Source of the DNA: Clostridiales bacterium UBA1389
GTDB lineage: Bacteria > Bacillota > Clostridia > Oscillospirales > CAG-382
DNA length: 20,858 nt
NCBI GenBank assembly: GCA_002305335.1
Contig: DBQR01000043.1
Span: 17,364 to 38,221 of the forward strand
Direction: 5' to 3'
The notes beneath the pieces were generated by a model. The model made no database searches and was not told the origin of the DNA. It saw only the letters and a program-made list of their open reading frames with translations. A program made the translations under genes and the position numbers. Positions within the stretch are counted from its first letter, which is position 1; each line of letters begins with the position of its first letter. Below, in pieces: positions 8,701 to 16,700 of this stretch.

Positions 8701-10525
8701 TTTCCATATCCGGGTTTTCCGCCTTGAGATACTCCAGCATAAGGGCAAAGCAGCCCGTAACGTTGGGGGCGGCCATGGAGGTTCCGCTCATGGTGATATA
8801 TCCGTCGTCGGTGTTTCCGTCGGCACCATATACATAGCCCCCTATACCCGTCAGCACCGGATTGAAGGTGAGCATTGAGGTGGTACCCCAGGAGGAAAAG
8901 TCGCTGGGTATGACATTGGTACTGATTTGTATTGCCACCGGGCCGTTATGTATATACAACACTTTGGGGTCTGAGCCCGCCAATGCCTGACCGCATTCCT
9001 TGGAAACGAATATGGCGGGAATGTAATATTTTTCAATGGACATATTCAACAGCCCGTCATCGTTGTTGTAAACTATAATCCCTTCGGCTCCCCGGCCGTA
9101 GGCGATAATCTGCTTATCCTCAAAGCTGATTTCCCCCCGGGAAACAACCGCTATTTTACCCGAAACGTCAAGCCCGTTGTAGTCCGAAGGCCGGCCGTAG
9201 CCCGGTATCATTACGTAATCCAGGTATTCACCGCCGAAATTCTCTATGAAGTTGAAGCCCTCCGGTGAAATGTCGGTGTACTCATAATTCGAAGCGCCGA
9301 CCCCTATTGCGATGGTAACGTTCATCAGATTATTCGCTGAGGCCACGCCTATGTTACCCGGATAGCTGGCAGGTTCGCCCACATAGCCGATGTCCATATA
9401 CTGGGCATTGAATATATTATCGCCGTAACCATCTTCATAATATAATTTTTCCGAACCGTCAAGCAGGTTGCCTTCATTCCCTGCCGAAAAGATGCAGATT
9501 ATTCCCGAATTATGAAGGGTTTCATATACGTCCCCCAACAGATGGGAAATAAGCATACCCGGGGCGGAAAACCCTGCGGGAGACCCCCAGGAGCAGTTGA
9601 TTATGTCCACGCCGATGGTATAAGCATCCTCAAAGGCCGCAAGGTAAACCGAGTCGTAGGTGGAACTTTCTTCATCGTCGAATATCTTGAATACGGCAAG
9701 CTGAGCGGCGGGGGCGACCCCCTTGAAAGCGGTATCTCCCACCGAATCAACAGTCAGACCTCCGATTATGGATGCCACATGGGTGCCATGCCGTATATAA
9801 TCCATGGCATCATCGTCCTGGTTGAAGTAATCGTACATAAAGGGGATTTTGGCTGAAACATAACTTCCCCTTCCGATCTGCTGAATCAGATCTTCGGAAT
9901 CTTCTTCGGTAAGCACCGGCTGAGTGATATGGCCATAATCCTGAAAGGCTTCATGGCCATAATTGATGCCGGTGTCAAATACGGCTACCAGCACATTGTC
10001 GCCGGTAACGCCGTAGTTATCCTCCGCCTGCTGCACACCGGTATACTGGCGTGAAAACAGGACGTTTGTAAATTCCCCTTCGTTGATTTCCGCCTTGTCA
10101 AGCTTGTATTCGTTGTCGATGTAAACCCCCTTGACGCCGGGGATATTTTCTATTTTCGAAAGGGTTTTATAGTCGGTGGTAACGGCTATTCCGTTTAAAA
10201 GCACCGAATATGTAGCATTGATATCGACTTTTCCCTTGTCTTTGATCATTGAAATAAGTCTGCTCTGGGTGCGGTTTATTTCCGCCTTTAGGCTGCTTAA
10301 CCTGGCTTCGGTAAGCTTTCCCTGCGCTTTTTCGGTTTGCGCCACGGTGTCGCCTTCAAACACCACCACTGCTTTTACTTCCTTATCGCCGGCGATACCC
10401 GCCTTTGCGTAAACGGAGTTCCTGTAAGCATTTTTCGCCTGTGCCGGAAACATAAAGGAAAACGTGGTGGCAAGCAGACAGAAGATTATGAAAACGCTTG
10501 CTGTCTTTTTAACAAAGTGCTTCAT
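5717..10525 (-). CDS. Secreted multidomain subtilisin-like (S8) serine protease with C-terminal dockerin
   Basis: A 1602-residue exoenzyme. It has a signal peptide (lysines then a hydrophobic core at about 10-26, AQA cleavage site at about 28-30) and an I9-like propeptide (about 48-142, ending VKGVYIDNEYKL). The S8 catalytic domain has Asp184 (AVFDTGIN), His246 (RHGTHVAS), oxyanion Asn350 (FSAGNEG) and Ser583 (SGTSMAAP). A PA-type insertion lies at about 415-540 (SGKIAVVSRG, GAEGIIVYNN). An Fn3-like C5a-peptidase-type domain (about 665-800) is followed by several Ig-like beta domains. The last 60 residues are dockerin-like: the first repeat has the calcium loop DVNGDG before VLDYISVRLSLL, and the second, ANDTGN before VLDYIKIRLRLL, has lost acidic ligands. 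The protein is strikingly acidic. The ATG at 10525 has GAAAGGGG seven bases upstream (10533-10540). It probably degrades extracellular protein, either free or attached through a cohesin partner not in this window. Confidence 0.93.
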   Translation of the reverse strand: MKHFVKKTASVFIIFCLLATTFSFMFPAQAKNAYRNSVYAKAGIAGDKEVKAVVVFEGDTVAQTEKAQGKLTEARLSSLKAEINRTQSRLISMIKDKGKVDINATYSVLLNGIAVTTDYKTLSKIENIPGVKGVYIDNEYKLDKAEINEGEFTNVLFSRQYTGVQQAEDNYGVTGDNVLVAVFDTGINYGHEAFQDYGHITQPVLTEEDSEDLIQQIGRGSYVSAKIPFMYDYFNQDDDAMDYIRHGTHVASIIGGLTVDSVGDTAFKGVAPAAQLAVFKIFDDEESSTYDSVYLAAFEDAYTIGVDIINCSWGSPAGFSAPGMLISHLLGDVYETLHNSGIICIFSAGNEGNLLDGSEKLYYEDGYGDNIFNAQYMDIGYVGEPASYPGNIGVASANNLMNVTIAIGVGASNYEYTDISPEGFNFIENFGGEYLDYVMIPGYGRPSDYNGLDVSGKIAVVSRGEISFEDKQIIAYGRGAEGIIVYNNDDGLLNMSIEKYYIPAIFVSKECGQALAGSDPKVLYIHNGPVAIQISTNVIPSDFSSWGTTSMLTFNPVLTGIGGYVYGADGNTDDGYITMSGTSMAAPNVTGCFALMLEYLKAENPDMEKADRAERAENLLISTSIPLNTYKYDNAAFLPRRQGAGLANPYFAIQAAKLGLYLPEPIFELGDDPEKEGDYTFTFTVENNGSTTQEFSIYGTMLFTDFYDYTPELILYFTDNIFDLVKYKFIDFTTNSENNEFTVGPGETAEITVNFFLDSHVKNLLNILPQGTFLEGYVYIQPSGDAPFQHVSFIGYYGDWGKAPCIEDFDFRDETDIIARLYYDYGFTYEEIMYYGYQILYSYMTGIDPAVPIGPSVCYTFSGSEMELFDYLGVNPYVIEYHDDARNAISNPNSDTDYVSDGILALPALVRNASHVIMVVSDTATGEIYYIDDTPMVAKNVYDADDEAYSFNSYFMWMGTDGDGQLLPNNTTVQVDFFAWLDWEDGEVENAIPDNLENPYEFMITDEYFYNEYCEWSFPVTIDCEGPTVYYLYDDDTKELTVECSDNQYLMYGALYNSDGTEINPYLSDYVDEDECYHYYYDLSGLEDDAWVHFITIDYATNFTEIIIDINDGNSSNYPVEVTWNDDQPFSIVPGNSANYMGNFYFRVIPDDGYGFSDNFTIEVDGDYDRFYYVQQADMYVVEGIYSVYLDIEVYGFSDIGEPYVTFTYDGDKSLDIDSKSGFGFNHVVTEPTEIVIDAFDDEGTVTAVMYCISYDYLSQEELEGLDPSEWAVYETPLEIDEYGSYVINVYVTDEAGNEAYISSDGMILDNQGPDIRINGLGSDISKTISNMNALITVSVSDGFSDVGDVSYTVNGGSPVEGSVEFIIPVSDLPEGTSEIVITANDTLGNSSELKFSVTIDTTPPAVTGVEEDGIYTGKVTATIETGDLLAVFLNGKAVSPDENGNLEILSAQGEQTLKVVDVYGNFDEITFTVNPWYVVKEEAGEPVLDIRNDYIMLGEGMTVEELLAMFENTGFTISGDRDGKVVTGTTLTIGDITLTLVIDGDVNGDGICSVLDYISVRLSLLDIIELEEAQIRAANDTGNLGVLDYIKIRLRLLGINQ

Positions 10526-10559
10526 TATATTTCCCCTTTCTTAACATTCCTTGTCCCAT

Positions 10560-10588
10560 ATATTAACATATTTTTGTCTGAATGTCAA
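10560..10588 (-). promoter_or_regulatory. Sigma-A type promoter of the subtilisin gene
   Basis: On the minus strand TTGACA (10583-10588) is followed after exactly 17 bases by TAATAT (10560-10565). It lies between the terminator of the transporter gene and the protease ribosome site, so the protease is transcribed alone. The -35 is a perfect consensus and the -10 differs at the last two positions from TATAAT-like consensus order. Confidence 0.8.
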
Positions 10589-10647
10589 CAAAATATTAAT
10601 GATTTATTGGAAATTTTTAACTCCCTTTTTACCGCATTAGGTTGAAT

Positions 10648-10675
10648 AAAAAAAATTCCGCCGACGGCGGAATTT
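10648..10675 (-). terminator. Intrinsic terminator after the MFS transporter gene
   Basis: Inverted repeat AAATTCCGCC (10653-10662) and GGCGGAATTT (10666-10675) with a 3-base loop. On the minus strand it is followed by a run of eight T (10648-10655 partly in the stem). It is placed about 20 bases past the MFS stop codon and separates the ligase-transporter operon from the protease promoter. Confidence 0.85.
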
Positions 10676-10693
10676 CTTTTGTTATGACAATTT

Positions 10694-11899
10694 TTATGAC
10701 CTTTTTATGCCTAAGTTTATAAACAAACCTACAAAGGATATGGATGTCAGTATAATAAAAGTGGGTATGTAGGATTCATATGAGGAAACCAGCATTGCCG
10801 AAAGGGTGGGGGCGAAGGAGGCGGGAATGAGTATAAGATTAAGCAGCGAGAAGTTCAACGCAAAATTCTTAAGACCGTAGAATTCCGCCGTAAAGGCCGC
10901 CGACATGGTGGGGGCAAAGCCATAGGAAAAACCGCAGAGGAAAAGACCGACGATACCTAAAACCAATGAATCCGTTACAAAGCTCACAAGGGAAATCCCC
11001 GTCGCCAAAATAACCACGCCGCTGGTAAGGTACTGAGTTTTTCTAAGACCGAAGCTGTCGAAAAACAGTCCGCTGGCAATCCTGCCGAAGGAGTTGCACA
11101 CCGGTACCAGCAAGGCGATAGCGGTCAGCCCCTTTACGACTCCCAGTTCGGTCATCATGTTCTTTGCGTCGGCGATGGCGGTGGACCCCACCGAGGCAAA
11201 CAGCATAAAGAACACAAACAGCATCCAGAATGTGGGGCGTTTTATGACATCTTTTGTTTCGTAGTTTACCGCTGACTGGGGTTTTGCCCCTTTCCTCTGG
11301 GGGAATACCGTACCTGTGGGGGGGAATTTAACGAAAATTGCGGCAGTAAACATTATTATTCCGATTACGATACCGAAAATCCGGTAGGTGTTTTCCCAGC
11401 CTATCGACGGCATTTCAAACATTTTGTCGGCTACGAGTCCGATAAAGAAGGCACCCAAACCGAAGGCCATAAGCTGGGCTCCTGAGGACAACCCCTTCCG
11501 GTCGGGGAACCAGGAGTTGGTGGCGGATATAACCACGTTGTACACCACCCCCACGCCGGTGCCCATCATAAAGCCGTAAGCGAAATAAAGCCAGAAAACG
11601 CTGCTTCCCTTGTTAAGGAAGGACACGATTATAAGCCCTGCTGTGGTAAGTACCGCCGACACCCCGATGCGGATAAAGGCGGAAACCTTTTTTGAAATAA
11701 GCCCCGAAACAAAGCCTCCGATACAGAAAAACCCCATGGTTATCGTAAAATTAAGCTGAAGCTGGGGTTTTGTCCAGCCGAAATCGATAAAGGGCCTGCT
11801 GATGGTTGACCAGGCATAAATTATACCCGAAAACAACAGCACCAAAACTCCGAGGGTAAGACGCCAGTACCTGTACTTAACCGTTTGTTCCCTGTTCAT
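10694..11899 (-). CDS. MFS transporter, OFA (oxalate/formate antiporter)-like family
   Basis: A 401-residue polytopic membrane protein with about 12 hydrophobic segments in two halves split by a basic loop near residue 195-210 (PPTGTVFPQRKGAKPQ). The N-terminal GIIYAWSTISRPFIDFGW resembles the OFA-family opening 'G..YAWS....P......W'. The second half has NSFGRIASGLFFDSFGLRKT, matching the conserved 'GR...G...D..G.R' loop. OFA members move small or aromatic carboxylates; the substrate here is not readable from sequence. It begins 17 bases after the acyl-CoA synthetase stop, has no promoter of its own that I can see, and ends at a terminator. It should thus be co-transcribed with the ligase and controlled by the same Tyr-codon attenuator. 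A carboxylic acid that the ligase then activates is the natural substrate guess. Confidence 0.85.
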   Translation of the reverse strand: MNREQTVKYRYWRLTLGVLVLLFSGIIYAWSTISRPFIDFGWTKPQLQLNFTITMGFFCIGGFVSGLISKKVSAFIRIGVSAVLTTAGLIIVSFLNKGSSVFWLYFAYGFMMGTGVGVVYNVVISATNSWFPDRKGLSSGAQLMAFGLGAFFIGLVADKMFEMPSIGWENTYRIFGIVIGIIMFTAAIFVKFPPTGTVFPQRKGAKPQSAVNYETKDVIKRPTFWMLFVFFMLFASVGSTAIADAKNMMTELGVVKGLTAIALLVPVCNSFGRIASGLFFDSFGLRKTQYLTSGVVILATGISLVSFVTDSLVLGIVGLFLCGFSYGFAPTMSAAFTAEFYGLKNFALNFSLLNLILIPASFAPTLSAMLVSSYESYIPTFIILTSISFVGLFINLGIKRS

Positions 11900-11916
11900 A
11901 GGTTAATTATCCTTTC

Positions 11917-13551
11917 TTATGATTTATTCTGCATATCCACCAGGGATGACGCGCCGTATGTTGCCCTTAACTTGGGCTTTTCGATTTTTCCGGTGGGGTT
12001 CCTGGGTACATTGGCAAAGATGATTTTATGGGGGCGTTTATATCTGGGCAGACCCAGACAGAATTCGTTGATTTCCTCCTCCGTACAGGCCATTCCCTTT
12101 TTGACTTCTATTACGGCGGCGGAAATTTCCCCTAACCTGTGGTCGGGCAGTCCTATCACCGCCACGTCCTTAACCTTCGGGTGGGTGGAAAGGAAGTCCT
12201 CTATCTGAACGGGGTAAATATTCTCCCCGCCGGTTATAATAACGTCCTTTTTCCGGTCGACAAGATAAACAAAGCCGTCCTCGTCCTCCCTTGCCATGTC
12301 GCCGGTGAATAGCCAGCTGTCCTTCAGCACCTCTTTGGTGGCGGCTTCGTTATGGAAATAGCACACCATGACGCCGGGGCCCTTTACGCAGAGTTCCCCC
12401 ACTTCCCCGGGTTTGACCGGTTCGCCTTTATCGTCTACAATCTTCGACTCCCAGCCGTAGCCTGCCCTGCCGATGGAGCCCACCTTGTGGACGTTCTCGA
12501 TTCCAAGGTGCATACATCCGGGGCCTATGGATTCCGAAAGGCCGTAGTTGGTGTCGTACTGGTGATTGGGGAAATATTCCAGCCACCGCTTTATAAGGCT
12601 CTGGGGTACCGGCTGGGCGCCTATATGCATAAGCCTCCACTGGGAAAGTTCGTAGTCCGAAAGCTTGAGTTCCCCGCTGTCAAGTGCCTGAAGGATATCC
12701 TGCGCCCAGGGTACCAGCAGCCAGACAACGGTGCATTTTTCCTCGGATACCGCCGAAAGGATGTATTCCGGCTTGGTGCCCTTCAGTAAAACCGACTTTG
12801 AACCTGCAAGGAAGGAACCGAACCAGTGCATTTTCGCTCCCGTGTGATACAAAGGGGGGATGCAGAGAAATACGTCGTCCCTGGTCTGGCCGTGGTGGTT
12901 TTGTTCCACCTCGCAGGAAAACATAAGCGCTTTATGCTTATGAAGAATGGCTTTCGGGAATCCGGTGGTGCCGGAGGAAAAGTAAATGGCGGCATAATCC
13001 TCATCGGTTATTTTGGGAGAAACGAATTCCGCCGGCTGGTTTTCGGTAAGAGCTTTATAATTGTCGGCAAAGGTGGGGGTTATACCGTTTCCCACATAAA
13101 TCAATGAACGGTTTATACCTATCCGTTCCACTACTTCCTCAACGCGTCCGATAAATTCGGGACCGAACACCAGAGCGTCGGCTTCGGCAAGATTAAGGCA
13201 GTATTCGATTTCGTCGGAAGAATATCTGAAGTTCATGGGAACCACCAGCGCGCCGGTTTTCAGCACCCCGAAATAAATGGGGAGCCATTCAAGGCAGTTC
13301 ATAAGGAGAATCGCAACCTTGTTTCCCTTCCCGAAACCCATTTTGGAAAGGGCGTTGGCAAAACGGTTTGCCTTTTCGTTGAATTCCCGCCAGGTCATTT
13401 CCAGCCGGTAGGGCTTGTAGGGGGTGGGCTCGATAAGGCTGAAATCCTTCCACAGCTTTTTAGGGGGCTTGTCTTCGGGATTCAGCTCTATCAGCGCCAC
13501 CTCGTCGCCGTAAAGCTCTGCGTTTCTTTCAAGTATCTTTGTTATTGGCAT
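11917..13551 (-). CDS. AMP-binding acyl/aryl-CoA synthetase (adenylate-forming, class I)
   Basis: A 544-residue soluble ligase that activates a carboxylic acid to an acyl-AMP and then a CoA thioester. Motifs in order: P-loop SSGTTGFPK (about 192-200), YGLSES (336-341), LFTGD (to 418), hinge DRKKDVIITGGENIYP (432-447) and C-terminal NPTGKIEK with the adenylation Lys at about 522. I chose the ATG at 13551, which follows GGAGG (13560-13564, 8-base spacing) and gives the family-like start MPITKILERNAELYGDEVA. The frame stays open to 13731, but that 60-residue extension runs through a terminator and a leader peptide gene and would begin upstream of the inferred transcription start. The substrate is not determined by the visible motifs. 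The tyrosine-responsive leader and the co-transcribed OFA transporter suggest an aromatic acid such as 4-hydroxyphenylacetate; a fatty acid is the default alternative. Confidence 0.92.
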   Translation of the reverse strand: MPITKILERNAELYGDEVALIELNPEDKPPKKLWKDFSLIEPTPYKPYRLEMTWREFNEKANRFANALSKMGFGKGNKVAILLMNCLEWLPIYFGVLKTGALVVPMNFRYSSDEIEYCLNLAEADALVFGPEFIGRVEEVVERIGINRSLIYVGNGITPTFADNYKALTENQPAEFVSPKITDEDYAAIYFSSGTTGFPKAILHKHKALMFSCEVEQNHHGQTRDDVFLCIPPLYHTGAKMHWFGSFLAGSKSVLLKGTKPEYILSAVSEEKCTVVWLLVPWAQDILQALDSGELKLSDYELSQWRLMHIGAQPVPQSLIKRWLEYFPNHQYDTNYGLSESIGPGCMHLGIENVHKVGSIGRAGYGWESKIVDDKGEPVKPGEVGELCVKGPGVMVCYFHNEAATKEVLKDSWLFTGDMAREDEDGFVYLVDRKKDVIITGGENIYPVQIEDFLSTHPKVKDVAVIGLPDHRLGEISAAVIEVKKGMACTEEEINEFCLGLPRYKRPHKIIFANVPRNPTGKIEKPKLRATYGASSLVDMQNKS

Positions 13552-13573
13552 TGATGGTTCCTCCGTTTTTTTT

Positions 13574-13602
13574 AAAAAATAAAGACCGCTTTCGCGGTCT
13601 TT
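13574..13602 (-). terminator. Attenuator terminator upstream of the acyl-CoA synthetase
   Basis: A perfect 9-bp stem on the minus strand: AAAGACCGC (complement of 13594-13602), a GAAA tetraloop, GCGGTCTTT (complement of 13581-13589), then A and six T (13574-13579). It lies after the leader peptide stop and just before the ribosome site of the structural gene. It can therefore only act as a conditional terminator for that operon. Confidence 0.9.
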
Positions 13603-13637
13603 TATATAACAAGTCAGCCGTTTTACGCCATAACTTA

Positions 13638-13700
13638 TCAGACCGCGCTTAGTAAATAAGCGTAGTAATAATAATAGGCGTAAGTGTAGCAGCGCTGCAT
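13638..13700 (-). CDS. Tyr-rich leader peptide (20 aa) of the attenuator
   Basis: A short ORF that reads MQRCYTYAYYYYYAYLLSAV and stops at TGA. Eight of 20 residues are tyrosine, including five in a row (codons 9-13, a mix of TAT and TAC). It has a strong ribosome site, GGAGG (13707-13711), six bases before the ATG and starts about 24 bases after the inferred transcription start, as in classic amino-acid operon leaders. The last codons (Ala-Val-stop) overlap the antiterminator arm. Its role is to sense tRNA-Tyr charging by ribosome stalling; no function for the peptide itself is needed. The composition is very unlike any neighbouring protein, and the same bases in the long frame of the ligase make no sense as a domain. 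Confidence 0.9.
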   Translation of the reverse strand: MQRCYTYAYYYYYAYLLSAV

Positions 13701-13730
13701 GGATTTCCTCCGGATGCTCAATTTTTATCA

Positions 13731-13759
13731 ATATAACACAGTCTGAACTTGTTTGTCAA
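13731..13759 (-). promoter_or_regulatory. Sigma-A type promoter of the leader-ligase-transporter operon
   Basis: Minus strand TTGACA (13754-13759), 17-base spacer, TTATAT (13731-13736), with TGTG just upstream of the -10 as a partial extended element. It starts within 40 bases of the stop of the upstream lipoprotein gene. That places the transcription start near 13724, shortly before the leader peptide ribosome site. Confidence 0.8.
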
Positions 13760-13794
13760 TAGATTTTGATATTTTTTTGAATTTTTTTGGAAAA

Positions 13795-16700
13795 TCAATT
13801 TACGTTGACAACAACCCTGCATTCGGGAGAATCCCCCAGATAGTTGTTGTAGGTGTAATAGAAGACGTCCTTTCCGGTAAAGCCCTTGTTGGGATAATAA
13901 TTAAAGGTGCCGTCGGAATTTATGGTAACCGTCCCGTTTTCGGGGGATACGGCTATGTTGTACCTGGTATCCTGACTGAATTCCGCAAGCGCGCCTTCCA
14001 GTATGGTATCCTTTGAAGCATTGAAGGAAAGGTCGCTTTTCTTGTCGGGATTTGCCTTTAGCTTATGCTTTGCGAAAAGATAGGTGTATTCGTACTGAAG
14101 CCGGGGAAGGAATTCCTTGCTGTTACACATTCTCGCAAAGAAGTTGTCATCGTCATAATAGAAGTGGGTGGCGTTTTCCATATAGCCGTAAACGGCGCCG
14201 TAATACAGATATTCAAGATATCTGCGGACATAGTAGATGTCCCCGTAGGACTGGAACGACACCTCGATTTCAACGCTTATGCCGTATTTAAGGGCATTTT
14301 TAATACAGGTGTAGATACTTTCAAGAGTATAATCAAGATAAAAGGCGTAGTTGGGCTGAATGGAGGTTATATCAAATCCCATTTCCCTGCAGTAGAAGAA
14401 TTTTTCGGCGTTGTAGAAGGGTATCCACAGATAGTTGGACCCGTACTCATGGACATAATCCCCCACTTCGGTCATGACATTTGTATAGTCCACTTCCCAG
14501 CCCACGGTTTCGTTAAGCCAGTAAAAGCCGTCAAGGGCGATATTCTTGTAGTTTCTTTCCTTGAAGGTGTCGCCGCACAGCTTCATAAACCACATTGTTA
14601 CTTTTTTTCGGCCTTCGGGGGTGGAAAGATTTTCCCCCGCATTGTCCCCGTCCACGTCCCCGAAATTGGTGACCTGCTCGGAAACGTTAAGGAAGGCAAG
14701 GTAAACATAAACTTTATAGTCCTCGTCAAGGTTAAGGGCTTTCTTAACCTCCCCGGTAACCTCATCCAGCCTGTCAAGGCCGTTTATGCCGTTGAAGGTT
14801 ATGTCATAGAAATACAGCCAGTCTTCCTTTTTGGTGTTTTCGGTGGCCTTGTTCCCCGAAGGGAGATTGGGCCCCGACGGGGTGTAGAGGAAGCCGTCCA
14901 TAAATGTATCCACAATGTTGCCCTGTTTGTCAAGATATGCCACATAGGGAAGGAGGGTATTTTCGTTCCCCTTGTCGCCGAACACCAGGGCAATGTCGGA
15001 AGCCCTGACGGAAGTGTTTTTATTGTTGGCATAGCCCCGGTCGGATTCCCTGGTGTAGAAGGTAATGGGCTTTATACCGCTTTGGGAAATGTTTTGGGTG
15101 GTCTCTTCAACCGCCTTGGTGCCCCAGACTTCGATTTCATCGATGAAGGCAAAGCCTCTTGACTTGATATTTATCCTTACAAACCTTGCGGCATAGGGCT
15201 TTTCGAGGGTGTAGTCCAGCATGACGGGTACCCCCTCCTTGTTTTGCTTTTCGTGCTTCTGTCCGTACACCATATACCAGTCGGTGCCGTTTTCGGAAAG
15301 ATAAAATCTTATATATTCGGGGTATTCTATGCCGTAGCTTTTCTGAACGAGAATGTCTATTTTAATCTGGGAAACGGTGGAGGTTTTTCCGAGGTCGTAA
15401 AAAATATCCCTTGCCCCGCCGCTGGTGGCTATCTCAAACCATTCCCCGGAATAGCAGTAGGTGGATTTGGCGTATTTCCCGTCGGTAAGCAGGGGAGAAG
15501 ATGCGGGGGTGTCGTCGGTTTCCCCTATGTTGAAATAAACCGAAGCGCTTATCTGCTGGGGCTTGCCTAATATAAGATTCAGAAAGGTGCTGTAGTCGGG
15601 TTCGGATTCATCCCAGTATTCGGTTTCCTTTACTTCCGGCAGGTCCAACGGGGGATATGCCGGGTTTTCAAAGGTTTTGCCGCTGCCAATCAGGGCTTTC
15701 AGCTCCTCCACCCAGTAATAGCCCTCTCCCGAAGAAAAGGCGAATTTAATATATCTTGCTTTTATGAACTTTGCCAGAGTTATTGTATAGATGTAATTGG
15801 GGCAGGGGTCGGGGGCGTAAACCCTCCCGATTATGTAATAGTCCTTCCCATTTTCGGAGGCGTAAAAGTCCACATAGTCGGGATAATCTATATTTATACC
15901 TTCTCCCAGAGCATAAAGCTTGAAGGAGTAAAGATTATCGTAAACCTTACCTAAATCAAGGGTAATATAAGGATTGTCGGCGGCGGAAATCCCCACCCAT
16001 GCGTCATGGCCGAAGCGGCTGGACACCACTCCCCCTTCGGTGAGAATGGTTTTGTTTTCCCCCGCCCTTTCGTCAAAGCCGGCGGCGGTTACGGTGTATT
16101 TTCCGCCCTTTGCCACGTTTTTTGAATAGGTTTTGTTTACCGCAACCCCAGTGGAAAGATTGCTGATGGCGGTATAGTCGTTGGTGTCGGAATCGTACTT
16201 TTCCTGGGTATTATTTACCTGCTGGGTTTTAGGGGGTACATTTGCATAAATCAAAACCTCGTCGGTAAAGAAGAAAAGCTTTGAAAGGGTGACCCTGAAC
16301 CGGATATATCTTGCGTTGACCGGTTCTTCCAGCACAAGTACTCCGTTGCACATGGTACGGTCGACGTAGGGGTCTATCTCGGTTTTGCCCAGCTGTTTCC
16401 ATTCCTTGCTGTCGTCGGAGGCATAAACCACCGCCCTTACGGGGAGTCCCACCCCGTCAATATCCATGGCCAGCAGGCGGATGTTGAACTCATATAATTC
16501 TTTTCCCTCATCCCCCAAATCGACTACGATACCCACATCGGTGGTAAAGCCCACCAGACTTGCGTCCCGGTAGGTTATACCCTCGTCGCAGGCAAGAATT
16601 CCGTCGGTAAGCTGTTGATTATATAAGTCGGGATATGCGCTTTCAGAAGGAGCCGTTACGGTGTAGGGCTTTTCGGCACTGACCAGAGTACGGTATTCAA

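Larger units (their letters stand above)
13574..13724 (-). promoter_or_regulatory. Tyrosine-codon ribosome-mediated transcription attenuator (leader RNA)
   Basis: Leader transcript of about 150 bases. The antiterminator arm CGCGGTCT (complement of 13640-13647) is exactly complementary to AGACCGCG (complement of 13593-13600), which includes the 5' arm of the terminator stem. The two structures are therefore mutually exclusive. Upstream shielding pairings are CGCTTA/TAAGCG (13657-13662 with 13646-13651) and TTACGCC/GGCGTAA (13677-13683 with 13623-13629). A ribosome stalled at the Tyr run (13662-13676) would cover the 5' arms of both, freeing the antiterminator. A ribosome reaching the TGA at 13638-13640 would sit on the antiterminator arm and let the terminator form. 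I see no T-box or known riboswitch core. The model predicts induction when charged tRNA-Tyr is low. Confidence 0.85.

Noticed and set aside
13655..13684. Simple sequence repeat (TAA/TAT run) in the leader region
   Set aside because: The run is explained by consecutive Tyr codons of the leader peptide in frame with a ribosome site and stop.
13574..13724. T-box riboswitch for tRNA-Tyr
   Set aside because: There is no conserved T-box sequence or stem I; the leader is short and codes for a Tyr-rich peptide instead.
13552..13731. 60-residue N-terminal extension of the acyl-CoA synthetase frame
   Set aside because: It runs through the attenuator terminator and the leader peptide gene and would begin at the promoter -10. 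The ATG at 13551 has a proper GGAGG and the family-typical start.
14065..15162. 365-codon plus-strand ORF
   Set aside because: It is fully antisense to the lipoprotein gene, has no recognisable motifs or ribosome site, and has a composition consistent with a shadow frame.
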